A stretch of 64,000 nt of DNA from the NCBI GenBank assembly GCA_029959085.1, contig JARWIR010000002.1:36233733-36297732 (forward strand), given 5' to 3'. The translations under genes and the position numbers were made by a program. This DNA comes from Nemophila menziesii. Taxonomy: Eukaryota > Streptophyta > Magnoliopsida > Boraginales > Hydrophyllaceae. Positions 1 to 10,160 of the stretch are shown piece by piece (the first letter of the stretch is position 1; the number at the start of each line of letters is the position of its first letter). The notes beneath the pieces are model-generated. The model saw only the letters and a program-made list of their open reading frames with translations, searched no databases and had not been told where the DNA came from.

Positions 1-1022
1 TAACAATTACCAGGTGCTTGGGTAAAGGGACCCTGCGCAATGATCGGTGGTTCTAATGACTATCTATTTAGGCGAGCCCTTCTGGAAAACTACCACACAC
101 GACTCTTATGTGATGTTTCAATAATTAGACACCCCTTCCGGGTGACCATCTAACTACTATTAGTGGGGTAGTATATACTCGTGCACTAGCAAGAACTACG
201 GTCAATAAATCAAAGCACATAAAACAAATATATGGTTAAGAAGCTAGAAAAAGGTTTTCCCAAACAAACTTAGATAGAAGAAAACAGAATGCAAAGATTA
301 TACATAAAAATTTGGTTCATGCTGGAAAGAATAAAACTAAAATAAAGATACATACTGTCAACTTGCTTCTCTAGAATGATATCTATGAAAAATAATACTA
401 AGGACTACGCAAGGACATGTTTACAATGATAAGAGGGTGTATTTTTAGATGTTAAGAAGACCCTAGGTCAAAATTGGTGAGTAAAAGGTAAGTAATCCGA
501 GTCCAAGTCCAACTCAAATTCGTTTCCTAAAATATCGTATAGGATAAACACTGCTCACTGTTTTGATCATATCTCATTCGGTATTGGTCTGATTTTCACC
601 TACTTTATATTGAAACGAACACATCGAAAAGTTCAATCTTTACTCTTTTAAATGATCATCCAAATTCCCAGCCGATTTGGGTTATCTTCACTTTATAGAC
701 ATAGCTACAGAATTTGAGATTTACATGATAGCTTTTCCTTTTCTATTTTATCTCTGCTTTCTTTTATCTCTTGATTCCTTCCATATCTTCTTACCTTATC
801 TCCTTAGAATTGATGTTGCATCTAATTTTATTTCATATGTATTTAAACTTCAAATTAACACACAAATTAAACCAAATATGCTCTAAAATTAATAAATCAT
901 CCAATCAAGACAAGAAATAAGAAATTGTCAAAATATGAAATAAAATTTACAAATAATTAACCATAAACACCTAAAATGATGTCTCCAACCAATATTATTA
1001 TATCAAAAATTGGGAGACATCA
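1..1022 (-). repeat. Element C 3' LTR, cut by window start
   Basis: It matches the right-hand LTR (30034-31508) over most of its length, for example the blocks at about 120-250 and 680-880 against 30590-30720 and 31190-31340. In element orientation it begins at 1022 with TGATGTCTCC and a second inverted arm, forming a hairpin over 977-1022. The other end lies left of the window. The short open frame at 677-886 is repeated in the right LTR near 31136-31345 and is taken as incidental. Confidence 0.85.
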
Positions 1023-1035
1023 AGACCCCCAACTC
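1023..1035 (-). other. Polypurine tract of element C
   Basis: On the minus strand this reads GAGTTGGGGGTCT and lies directly before the LTR start TGATGTCTCC. Position and composition fit the plus-strand primer of an LTR retrotransposon. Element B has the near-identical GAGTTTGGGGTCT at the same place. Confidence 0.75.
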
Positions 1036-2549
1036 AAAGTTGTGTCGTCCCAATACAATAAAGATAAGAACAAAGGGAAGTCTCTATATACACACCTAAG
1101 TCAATTAAGCACAATTGGAAGAAGATAGTAGAATATATAAAATAAACTCAAAGCAACTACTCGGAAAATTTCATGTAATAATATTTACGAACTAGATTAC
1201 ATGTACACTTGTCATACTCACGATCAACATGGCTCATATTCAAGATTAGATTAGCTTTGCAATGCACGAAGGATAGGTTCTTCACTTAGCTTACCAAGGA
1301 GGCTATAGATTTTGCATCGAACTTCACTAGTATCCAAAGATCCACCTAACAACTCTCTAAAGACTCAATCACTTATAGATCCCATAACAAAGAATCATAA
1401 GGTCTTTAAGGTTGTACTGTTGGCTTAGGGACGATATGATAGTGTATTTGGATAATTTAGAGTGAGCTTTTTGCTCTCTTCTCACTAGTCATCAACGAAT
1501 CGCCTAGAGCTTGCGTTACTCTCATAAAACGTTCTCACTCAACCCAACGAATTGATGCACTAATTAGCATCCCCAATAGCGCAATAAAGTATAAAAATGA
1601 TCACATAAAAATTTCCACTTTGCCGGTCCAAAATTTTATAATCTTTTCATGTCAAATTTTCTTTTGTATGCTATGACTCTCTTTTTGATGTGAGATCTCA
1701 TGATATTATTTCACATATATTCTTTTCATAACTTTTTTCATTTACTTTTTCCCCGGCAAAGTGTTACAATATAATAAAACTATGAATCATTATCAGATTA
1801 TAGAGCATAAATAATTAAGCTCAACAAAATAATAAATCCCATAATGGTGGACCCACCACCCCAAACTCAAGCCCTAAAAAAATTGTCTATGCATCGCGAT
1901 TCGAGTACGAGTCATATGAAATAGCCTAAAATCTAAAGGGATATGGCTTATAATATGGACAAATAAAAAGGATTTAAAAAGGCTAGAAAGGGCTGAGAAG
2001 GATATCAATATAAGAAATGGACAGCAAGCTAAAAGGCAACAAGGGGCTTATCAAAGAACCGCCTTAATCACTTTATAAACTATGCATTTTCGTTATTTTC
2101 TTACCCTTAGAATGTTCATTAAATAGGTTTATCAACTAGCTTGGATCTCACGGCCTACACACCACTCAAGGCGCCCAAAGATCAAACGTACTTCTACCGC
2201 ATTGCTTACTATCTTTTCTTTATTGTCAATGTGTGTATCCTGTAAATACTCAAAGCATACAAAATAAAACAACTCATAAACATATTACTTTCTATCATTA
2301 ACTTACTAAGCTTATGCTTTCAAGCTATTGAACACACTCTACCTCTAAATCCCATGAATCAAAAATTTTAATTTCTTCCAAAAATAGTAAAATCACATAA
2401 AAATGGAAATGAGAGACGACGAATCTCCACACTCTAAAAAATGAGGTGTGTCCCCACGACTCAAAAATACTCTAAAAAGAAATTAAAAACAAGCAAATAA
2501 AGCATATACATAAATGGTAAGGAAGAAAGAGAACATACTCTCTAGGCTA
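1036..2549 (-). other. Element C 3' noncoding region between ORF3 and polypurine tract
   Basis: No open frame of note is visible. The region is AT-rich and shares phrases with the equivalent region of element B, such as the 'CCACCACCCCAAACTCAAGC' phrase near 1850 (B: near 12670) and the 'CAGTGGC/GTGAGCTTTTTGCTCTC'-type block near 1465 (B: near 12295). This supports a common origin. Role unknown. Confidence 0.6.
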
Positions 2550-3783
2550 TCACCTCGCTTTATCAACATCCAAGATAGGATTTATTGGATCTTTCGCTAG
2601 ATCGCGCTTTAATTGATCAAGGAGTGTTATAATGTGCACTTGATTAGATTTGATTAGTGCCACATCATTGGCTAAGAAGGTTTGAACTGCTTCAACTTTA
2701 TTCAATCACTCCTCTATCCTTTCTCGCCAAATACGATCCTCTTCTTTTGATTCACCTTGCGGAGGTTTCATAACCCATGCTCCTCTCAAAATTGTCTTGA
2801 TCCAAATATTGTCGATATTATTTCTCATCTTATATATTAGTTTCTCTTCTTCACCCGGAATCACATTCTCTTTTCATACAAGGCACGAGATCATGGTAGG
2901 ATATTTCACATCAAATAACGTAAGGGGAGAGACCGAAAATCACATCACCTCCTCAAAGATCAATTGTGCCACATCTACTTCTTCCCCTCATAAAACACAA
3001 TTAAAAAAGATGGTGTTTCTCTTAGTTACATCCAAAGTTTGCATGTTTCCAAATACATTTGGTGTAAGAAAATTGTTCCAAACTCTTGTATCCTCTTAAA
3101 GATATTTGTAAGGCCATGGTGCTTTCAATTATCCCTTATGTGATTGCACTTTCTCTTTATCTAATACATGCTCAAAAAGTTGATTCCAATCGAAAGTCTT
3201 GATATTTTACACCGCTTCTCTAAAATTACATGGTCCAACAAATTTCTTGATCTGGAAGTGGTTTCTAATATCTTCAACTATAAAAGGAACTAACTTTCCT
3301 CTAACTAGAACACAATCTTCACTATATCGGCTAAAGAGGCCTAAATAGAACTCAGAAACTAACTCCATACATGAATTTGAACGTCTCATCATGAATGTAG
3401 TCCAACCCAATCTATCTCCCATCTCTAAGAATCTCTTGTAATCACCTTCTCCAACTTCTTTTTCAGATACTCTCTCATAAGCAAAGGGCAAGTCCGGTAA
3501 GTGTTTCTTTTGCGGAAGCTAACAATGCCTTTGAAGCTTCATTCAACTCAGGTATATGAATCTCGATTTGTAGAGGTTGTGGTGTCTTCTCCTTGAAAGT
3601 TGTAATCTTTTTTCTCTTTGAATTTACCACTGCATGCTTTCCTCTATTCTCTTGACCTGTTTTACCCTTTTTCTTTATACTAGAACTTGAACTTTTCTCA
3701 ATCTTCTCAATAGAACCCAATACCTTAATTTACTTCTTCTTCATCTCCCTAATAGTAGATAATGTTTCTGTTCTTTTTGTCAT
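2550..3783 (-). pseudogene. Element C ORF3: plant-transposon-protein-like gene, broken
   Basis: The start is the ATG at 3783 (MTKRTETLS), chosen because ORF3 of A and B also begin MTN. An in-frame TAA follows within 20 codons. A lysine/serine-rich N-terminus is followed, after a frameshift near 3480, by a core with FLEMGDRLGW, LVSEFYLGLF and VRGKLVPFIVEDI. These match the FGW, LVREFYEEL and LRKKIIPFSVEHI blocks of A's ORF3. Homology continues in other frames: a 'DVTKRNTIFFNCVL' block near 3000 and a heptad-like C-terminal helix (LNKVEAVQTFLANDVALIKS) ending at a TGA at 2550. As I recall the family, this is the 'putative plant transposon protein' domain (Pfam PF20167). Biochemical function unknown. 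No membrane segment is seen. Confidence 0.7.
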
Positions 3784-4817
3784 CTCAATTGACCTTCAAC
3801 TCAAAGCTTTAAACACTCTTGAAAATTTTACCCCTTGATTTTAGGTTGAACAAGTGTTATTTTGGTTAGGAAAGTTGTAAGGATGATGAATTATTATGTC
3901 GGTAGGATGAACTCTTGCTTGATTGGCATGGATCTAAGAAATTGTTGGATAAGATTTGGAAATATCGGATTATGATTCTTGGATTCTAGGTGTTTTGATA
4001 TGATTTGGGTGGTTTAATCTTCTTTATAATTATATAGGGAAGGAATTGGATGTGAATTTATGGGGATTGGGTAGTGTTTTGATGTAAGGTGAAGGTTTGT
4101 CGAAGCTTTAATGGAGTTGGGGGAGTTTTGGGGAAGAAAGAGAGGCTTAATGAATTAAAATTCGTAACTAGAACTAAACTCTTTGTTCAAACCCTATTTA
4201 TTTCATCATCTAGCGGCGCCGTGCGGTGCACCAGACTGGACCTGCGGTGTGCCGCACGAATATTCTGTTGGACTATGTCACCACGGTCTTGACAATACGG
4301 TATGGGGCATGACTTCTCGGCAAAGAACCTAATTTACATACCGCTGTGAGGGTCTTGACCTGGTGCGGTGCACCGGACGAGGCATGAAGTGTACCGTATA
4401 AATTCTATGTTCAGGGACCTTCTCGATGGTCTGGCGCGAATGACGACACGGTATTCGGTGCGGTGCACCAGAGCTCTCATGCGGTGTACCGCATGAGTGC
4501 TCTGGTTTTTGCCAATTTTTCGTGTTTCTTCTCCATAACTTGATTTCTTAAGTACCTACACATCATAAACACTAATATCTTCCTCAATACTTCAATATTT
4601 ACTAAAAACAACTAATATAAACATAAATTAAAAACTTAAAACAACAAAAACTGCGGGTTGTCTCCCGTACAACACTTTTGTTTATCGTCTTTCAAAGTTA
4701 GACTCGTTACCTCTATCAAGATTTCTGTATATAGTCTCCCCAGCAACGAGCAAGGATATGGAAGTCCACTAATCTCCTTTTAATGCTCCTCTTGGGCCTG
4801 ATTTCTATTACTTTAGC
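3784..4817 (-). other. Element C spacer between ORF3 and integrase remnant
   Basis: No coding sequence is supported. The stretch 3784-4190 is AT-rich and featureless to me. The stretch 4205-4500 is GC-rich and holds short palindromes (separate entry). The stretch 4510-4817 joins the integrase remnant and contains the phrase for 'cgggttgtctcccgtacaac'. Confidence 0.5.
4205..4500. repeat. Palindrome array C (core GCGGTG-ACCGC)
   Basis: Several copies of GTGCGGTGCACC / TGCGGTGTACCGCA lie in about 300 bp of locally GC-rich DNA. The best is at 4476-4497: arms CTCATGCGGT and ACCGCATGAG with a 2-nt spacer. Other copies are near 4216, 4243, 4370 and 4460. The place, between integrase and ORF3, is the same as in A (8440-9000) and B (14880-15425), but the palindrome sequence differs in each. 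Confidence 0.7.
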
Positions 4818-5653
4818 TTAAACAACTTCTGTGACTATAAATGGTCCCATCCACGAATCTTTGTGACTTCGCGGCCTATTCTTTGGTTTGCGGGCTTTCC
4901 ATACAAATTCATGGCTGACCCCAAACTCACTCATTGGTCTAGTATCAATAGGATTTTCGTAATCTTTTGGGACTCTATTATGTGAAAGATTGTGGATGAT
5001 AGGAACTGTGAGATCCAACTTTCTCGATTTCTTACCCCAGACATAGAATGTCTTGGATACATTTTTAGCCCGGAGGATAACTGTTCCCTCCTGGAAGTTG
5101 ATGATGCTTTGACTTGTGGCCATGAATGGTCTTCCAAGTATAATTTTAACTTGCTTATCTGCATCATAATCAAGAATAACAAAGTCAGTAGGGATGGTGA
5201 TATTACCTGTTTGGACATGAACATCCTCCAATGTTCCCCATGTCTTTGTCACCAAGCTATCCGCAAATTATAAGTTCACGGGAGATTTTTCCACCTTCTT
5301 GAGTCCAAGCCTATCGAATACGGACTTGGGCATAAAATTCACACTCGAACCCACATCACACATTACTTTCACTTTGAGCATACACAAATTTGAATAGGAA
5401 GATTAAATCTTCCTAGGTCTTTGAGCTTGAGTGGTAACTCGTTTTCTATTATTCTCGATACTCTCTCTGTATGAGCCATAGTCTCTTTTATTGCTTCTAC
5501 ATTCGCTTATTTCTCTGGAATAACTTGTATGAATACTTGTCGCGGTGTAAGACCTTTCTTTGCAATCTCAAGCATCTAGGTGTTGATATTATCTAGGCTA
5601 TACGCCTCTACAAATGCCTTAAAGTCAATGTAAACCTTTGGATTTGTCTTCAG
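4818..5653 (-). pseudogene. Element C protease joined to integrase C-terminal tail (pol internal deletion)
   Basis: Reading leftward from 5653, a retropepsin-like region contains CDVGSSVNFMPKS (near 5370), where the D-V-G-S is the expected active-site loop of Athila-type proteases. Next come DFVILDYDADKQ and IILGRPFMAT, the second conserved block. About 85 codons later the frame reads DSWMGPFIVTEVV, which matches the KWSGPYIVTKV block at the integrase C-terminus of elements A and B. Reverse transcriptase, RNase H and the DDE core, some 3 kb in A and B, are absent. The 4818-5255 frame itself is open across the join, so the protein remnant is a continuous protease-integrase-tail fusion. Whether the deletion predates amplification of the family or is private to this copy cannot be told here. 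Confidence 0.75.
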
Positions 5654-5658
5654 AATAG
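5654..5658. repeat. Target site duplication AATAG, left copy (element A)
   Basis: AATAG precedes TGGTGGGTCC at 5659 and recurs at 28016-28020 directly after CATCA at 28015. A perfect 5-bp duplication is expected for a Ty3/gypsy integrase. Confidence 0.9.
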
Positions 5659-7158
5659 TGGTGGGTCCTTGTGTGTTATAAAATAAAGCGTTAAAGATTA
5701 AGGACTCACAAACCGCAAGTGTACGGTTGTCCAAGTAATAAACCGATAAATCAGATTTGTTCGTAGGGACGGATTAGGTACAACTCAGGTGTGGATCATA
5801 TAGTGAGATAATTGCAAGTACAGAAAAGTAAATGATATAAAAGTTTGTTTGGGTTTTTGTTATAAGAACTAAGATGCAAAAATAATTTAAAGACTAAATT
5901 AATTAAACTGAAATGAAAATAATGCAAGTAGAATAGTTGGACTTAAGATGAGAAGTGGTACTCAAGTCTCGCAAGGGTTTTACCTAAACCTTCTTAACTA
6001 ATGCTTTTTGTTAAGGGTTGAACTGTTATAATTATGCTAGTCAGAATTCTAAAGTCTCCTTACCCCCGCCAGGGTGGACCAAGGATCTCTCCTACGGTAT
6101 TATAAACTCCGTCAGAATGATAAAAACTACTTTCAGATGGTTCAATTTCTTACCGCATTGGCTATTGGTTAGTTAAGCCTGTCAAGGTCATTGGAAGATA
6201 CCAACGACAATTACCTAGTTCAATATCTAAACCCCCCGTCAAGGTGATCAATACGCCACTATATTGAATAGCCTAGATACTAAAACTTACCCTTAGTTCA
6301 CGACGCTAAAGATAATAATTAATGAATAAAATAAAAATCCAACATAGAATAACAAATTCAATTTAAATTAAGAAATCCCAAATCAGAAAAACATAAATTA
6401 ATCAAGTTAGGGTTCAATCCAATTCGCGATTCTCAAAGTACTTAAAGTATTTAACTCATAATGTAATGAATATGAAATAAAAGATAAAATAGTCATATTC
6501 AATTAAAAAGATGAAATGAGTAACCTAATTAAAGGATTGATTTTTGATTGTTGATGGAAGAATTGGAATTCTCCAGCTTCAGTTTTCTTCTCTCCTTTTG
6601 CTTTTGACTTCTCTCTGGCGCTTCTCTCCTGTAAAATATGAGTTGTGTCTTAAATAATGAAGTCTAAGGCTTATATATAGTGGGAAAAACAGAGGGCTTT
6701 ACTCTAAAGAGGAAATAGGTTAAATGAAATAAAAGCCCAATCCTTAATGAAATCCCGTAACTAGTGTATAGCTGTTACTAAAAAAGTTGTACCCTTTGTG
6801 TCCGGACTCGTAATCACTTCGTTCAACTTAGAAAATCTTCCTGACTCAGAGACGCATTTGCCATATTTTATGCTCCAAGGCTGAATAAGTGGCTAAGATA
6901 TTCAAAAACAGTTATTTGTAACAGCAATCTAGATTCCATTCCCATCTAATAAATTCTTCGAATCAACTTTTCTCGCCTCTGACTTTTACACTCGATCTAT
7001 GACTTTAATTATTGATTCCTTTCCTTTTATTGGTATTCCATATAATCCATGGACATACAAACTTTGCACTAAACAAACCATTTAACGTGCAAAATCTTTA
7101 AAAATGAAATAAACTAAATTCCAAGGGAAGAAAACGCAATATAACCAAATAAGCTTAA
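5659..7158 (-). repeat. Element A 3' LTR, missing about 80 bp at its U3 end
   Basis: Nearly identical to the 5' LTR at 26446-28015, from TGGTGGGTCC up to 'aataagcttaa' at 7158. The 5' LTR goes on for another 80 bases to its hairpin end; here ORF3 sequence follows at once. The deletion removed the U3 tip, the polypurine tract and the 3' noncoding region. Confidence 0.88.
6672..6679 (-). promoter_or_regulatory. Probable TATA box, element A 3' LTR
   Basis: TATATATA (minus strand CTATATATAAG) lies at the place where every LTR of the group has a TATA-like motif: 27446-27453 in the 5' LTR of A, 11165-11172 in B, 51005-51012 in E, 19114-19121 in D and 49572-49579 in F. Confidence 0.55.
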
Positions 7159-8051
7159 ATGAAGATGAGCTGTATACGCCCTAATGGAGTTATATATCAT
7201 GCTAGCTACATCAATATCCTTTTTCTCGATAATACATTTAATGAAGATGAGATGTTCACGTGTTACCTCAGATATGTGATTGTTACCAAAGAAGGTTGGA
7301 ATAATGAAACAGGACCATACTCTAGCATGTGGCAATAAATTACTACTAAAGGCTTGACCTTCATATCTAGCACCTTTGGGAATGGGCTCAATCCCATGAA
7401 TCAACACGCTTTGATAAAGTGAATCCCATTTGAATGCCAGATTATTAAGTTCTTGTTGATATTGGCATGGACCGTTCAAGTTTGGTAAATTAAAAACCTT
7501 ACAAATATGCTCAACGGAGAAAGGAATTATCTTCTTACGGAGCTCAATAGCATTACCATTCGCAAAGATTAATTCTTCGTAAAATTCCCGAACCAAGGCT
7601 GGAATATAATTCAACTCTCTTTCTCGCAACCCTTTCCATCCAAACTCGTCACATGCAACCGCATAATCTTTGAATTCACCGTCCATTATATTTTTCAGAA
7701 ATCCTTTATCAACAACAAAAGAAATACTAGAAAACCTCTCACGAACTTGTTCTTTCCAAGGTACAAATGGCTTCTTAGGTTTCATAGCCATTGCTTTTCT
7801 TCTAAGAGAACAAGGAGGCTAACCGGTTCACTTACCTCTTGTTCTTCATCTTTTTCTTCATCCATGATAGGCTCTTACAGAATAAAAGTGTTCAGATTCT
7901 CTTTCCTCTTCATCGTCTTCTTAATGTCTCCATTAATCGGCTTAGAACTCGAGTCTGGAATAGTAATGGCATTAGCTGGAGTAGCCCAAAGAGTATTGGG
8001 ATTAACTCTAGGCCTTCGGTTATAACACAAGGAATCAATCCTGTTCGTCAT
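7159..8051 (-). pseudogene. Element A ORF3: plant-transposon-protein-like gene, 3'-truncated
   Basis: Start chosen at the ATG 8051 (MTNRIDSLCYNRR), which aligns with MTNKADYFSYTRR of element B. A stop near 7875 breaks the N-terminal part. A long open frame (7791 downward) carries the core: residues with FGWKGLRERELNYIPALVRE, LRKKIIPFSVEHICK, LPNLNGPCQYQ, then FIIPTFFGNNHISE and HLIFIKCIIEKKDIDVA. This is the same domain as in B (13337-14637) and C (2550-3783). After IYNSIRAY the frame runs straight into 3' LTR sequence, so the C-terminal coiled-coil part is lost. Function unknown. ORF3 lies in the position where Athila elements carry an env-like ORF, but no signal peptide or membrane segment is visible. 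Confidence 0.75.
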
Positions 8052-9250
8052 CTTAATGAACCCCAAACTCAAAACTTCAAAAATTCAAAAACTAGAGAAA
8101 ATTTTAGAATTTTGATGTTTTGAGGATATAGAAAGATGGTTGAAGGTGTGATATGAGATGGGTAATGAATATTCAATGGAGTGGGAGAGGTTTAGTGAGT
8201 GGAATTGAAACTTTGATGAAGGAAGAAGAAGGATTAAAGTTATTTTTTTTTGTGTTTTGATGAAGGATTTGGCATTGTGTATGTTTTTATAGTGGATTAG
8301 AGGGAAAGATTTGATGTTTGTGGGTGTTTTAATGGTGTTTTGCAGGTACATACCGAGTTTTGGTTCGTCAATAATAGAGTTGTGTGTGAGAGGTTGTGTC
8401 CAAGAGAAGATAATATGGTAATATAGGTATTATGGTTTAAAGTCAGTGGCCGCACCGGTATACTAGTGGATTGGCCAGCTAACCGACCCCAATTTCTCAT
8501 CAATTTCTCGTTATCTCTTGGACGCAAAACGAAGTTGCGTGTATCGTGCTCCATTACAGTGAGTTGACCGGCATACCGGTCAGGGGACCGGCTAGCCGGT
8601 GGCTCTAATTTATTTATTTCACTTTTCGCCGAGAGCTTGACCGGGTAACCAGTGTGTGACCGAGTTGCTGGTCGCAATAGGAAATTTTTGTTTTTTTTTG
8701 GGACACAAAATGAAGTTGCGTGTAAGTGGCTTCCCAACAGTGACTCGCGCTGTCGCAAACATTCCTGACCGGCTAGCCGGTCGCGACTTTTGGAATTTCA
8801 GCGACGCACTTTGAAGCTGCGTGTAATGGCTCCACAAATAGTAGCTCGCGCAGAGATGAATTTTCTTGACCGGCTAGCCGGTTGCGCGAGTCAATTTTTC
8901 GGCGTTGCAGTTCAAAGCTGCGTGTAATTGGTCCGCGGACAGAATGTTTGATCTTCATTGACAGGCATACCGGTTAGCTGACCTGCTAGCCGGTGCGAGT
9001 GATCAAGATTTTGACCAAAAACACGCTTTTTCTTGCGTCTCACACCTGTTAACCCCAAACTCCAGGATTAAAGTACCTAGAAAAATCATAAACTCCAAAC
9101 TTTCTCATTTCTTTTTAAGATTATACACTAATAACATGAATTACTCTATTTTACCTTAAGAATTTAAAAGAAATGAAAGCAATTAAACTATTATACAATT
9201 GAAATGACTTTTGTTCAACGTCGTTAAGCTCGACAGGTTACCTCTCGCTT
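8052..9250 (-). other. Element A spacer between integrase and ORF3
   Basis: The leader-like stretch 8052-8439 has no supported feature. The stretch 8440-9000 is a repeat array (separate entry). The stretch 9001-9250 is AT-rich, with nothing recognised beyond the first bases of the integrase 3' end. Open frames here (8085-8958) track the repeats and are not credible genes. Confidence 0.55.
8440..9000. repeat. Palindrome array A (core CCGGCTAGCCGG)
   Basis: A perfect 16-bp palindrome GACCGGCTAGCCGGTC lies at 8767-8782. Close copies are at 8586-8600 and 8868-8883, with variants (CCGGCATACCGG, CCTGCTAGCCGG) near 8460, 8571, 8965 and 8985. They alternate with a second conserved segment of the type ACGCA..TGAAG.TGCGTGTAATGGCTCC, near 8522, 8705, 8802 and 8905, giving a loose unit of about 100-180 bp. 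The array is much richer in GC than its flanks. Confidence 0.8.
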
Positions 9251-10149
9251 CTAGGGAGCTTTGAGGAGGTACATGACTTCCCCGGGATGTGGATTTTCCG
9301 AGCAATTGATATCCTCGCCTCCATGATAAATCTTCAATCGATGACCACTCACCATAAAGGGGCGGTGCTCGATTGGGTGTTCAATCTCTGTGGTTCCATG
9401 AGGCGTGACTTTTGTTACAATGTAAGGACCAGACCATTTCGATCTCAAATAACCCGGATAATTGCTGAACTTTGAGTTGTATTTTAGAACCCTTTGGCCA
9501 ACTTCAAACCTTTTTTCCACGGATACGATTATCATGCCATTTCTTAGTATTTTATTTATAAAGTTTGGCATTCTCATAGGTATGTAATCGAAATTCATCA
9601 AGTTCATTTAACTTCATAATACAATTTTCACCGGCTAAAGTAGGATCTAAATTCAACTATGCTATAGCCCAATATGCACCTAATTCAAGTTCAAGAGGTA
9701 AGTGACAAGCCTTACTATAAACCATACGATACAGAGATGCACCAACTAGAGTTTTGAACGCAGTGCGACAAGCCCACAATTCATCATCTAACTTCATTGA
9801 CAAGTATTTTCTTGTTGGACCAACAGACTTTTCCAAAATAGATTTTACCTCTCGATTAGAAACCTCAGCTTGACCAATGGCTTGTGGATGATAAGCGGTA
9901 GATTCATGATGTCTTATCCCATGCTTCTCTAGAACTGACTTTAAATATTTGTTTACAAAGTGTGAACCTCCATCACTGATAATAACTCTAGGTGTGCCAT
10001 GTCTAGTAAAGATACGTGGCTTCAAAATTTAATCATTACTCGCGAATCATTAGTTGGTAGAGCTACAGGCTCTTCCCATTTGGACACGTAATCAACATCT
10101 AACAGAATGTATTGATTTCCATTGGATGGTACAAAGGGACCCATGACTT
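9251..10149 (-). pseudogene. Element A integrase, catalytic core and C-terminal part
   Basis: DDE integrase of the Ty3/gypsy type, continued from 21619-21899 on the other side of element B. In order: TRHGTPRVIISDGGSHFVNK with the second catalytic Asp, then GIRHHESTAYHPQAIGQAEV with the catalytic Glu in QAEVSNREVK, then LDDELWACRTAFKT. After a frameshift near 9650 comes the C-terminal LRSKWSGPYIVTKVTPHG (a GPY/F-like module) and the end IYHGGEDINCSENPHPGEVM. An in-frame stop lies just before KPRIFTRHG near 10026. The first catalytic Asp region (DVWGID) lies beyond the insertion. It would have joined new element DNA to the host genome; now inactive. Confidence 0.85.
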
Positions 10150-10160
10150 TAGATCTCTCC

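Noticed and set aside
677..886. Plus-strand hydrophobic 69-codon frame, repeated near 31136-31345
   Set aside because: Both copies lie in the two LTRs of element C, on the strand opposite to the element. The hydrophobic look comes from T-rich LTR DNA.
7747..8123. Plus-strand frames over ORF3 of element A
   Set aside because: Shadows of the minus-strand ORF3, which has homologues in B and C.
8085..8958. Overlapping minus-strand frames of 61-153 codons over the palindrome array of element A
   Set aside because: They follow the tandem repeats, have no ATG or motif in common with element proteins, and the same spacer in B and C has no matching frame.
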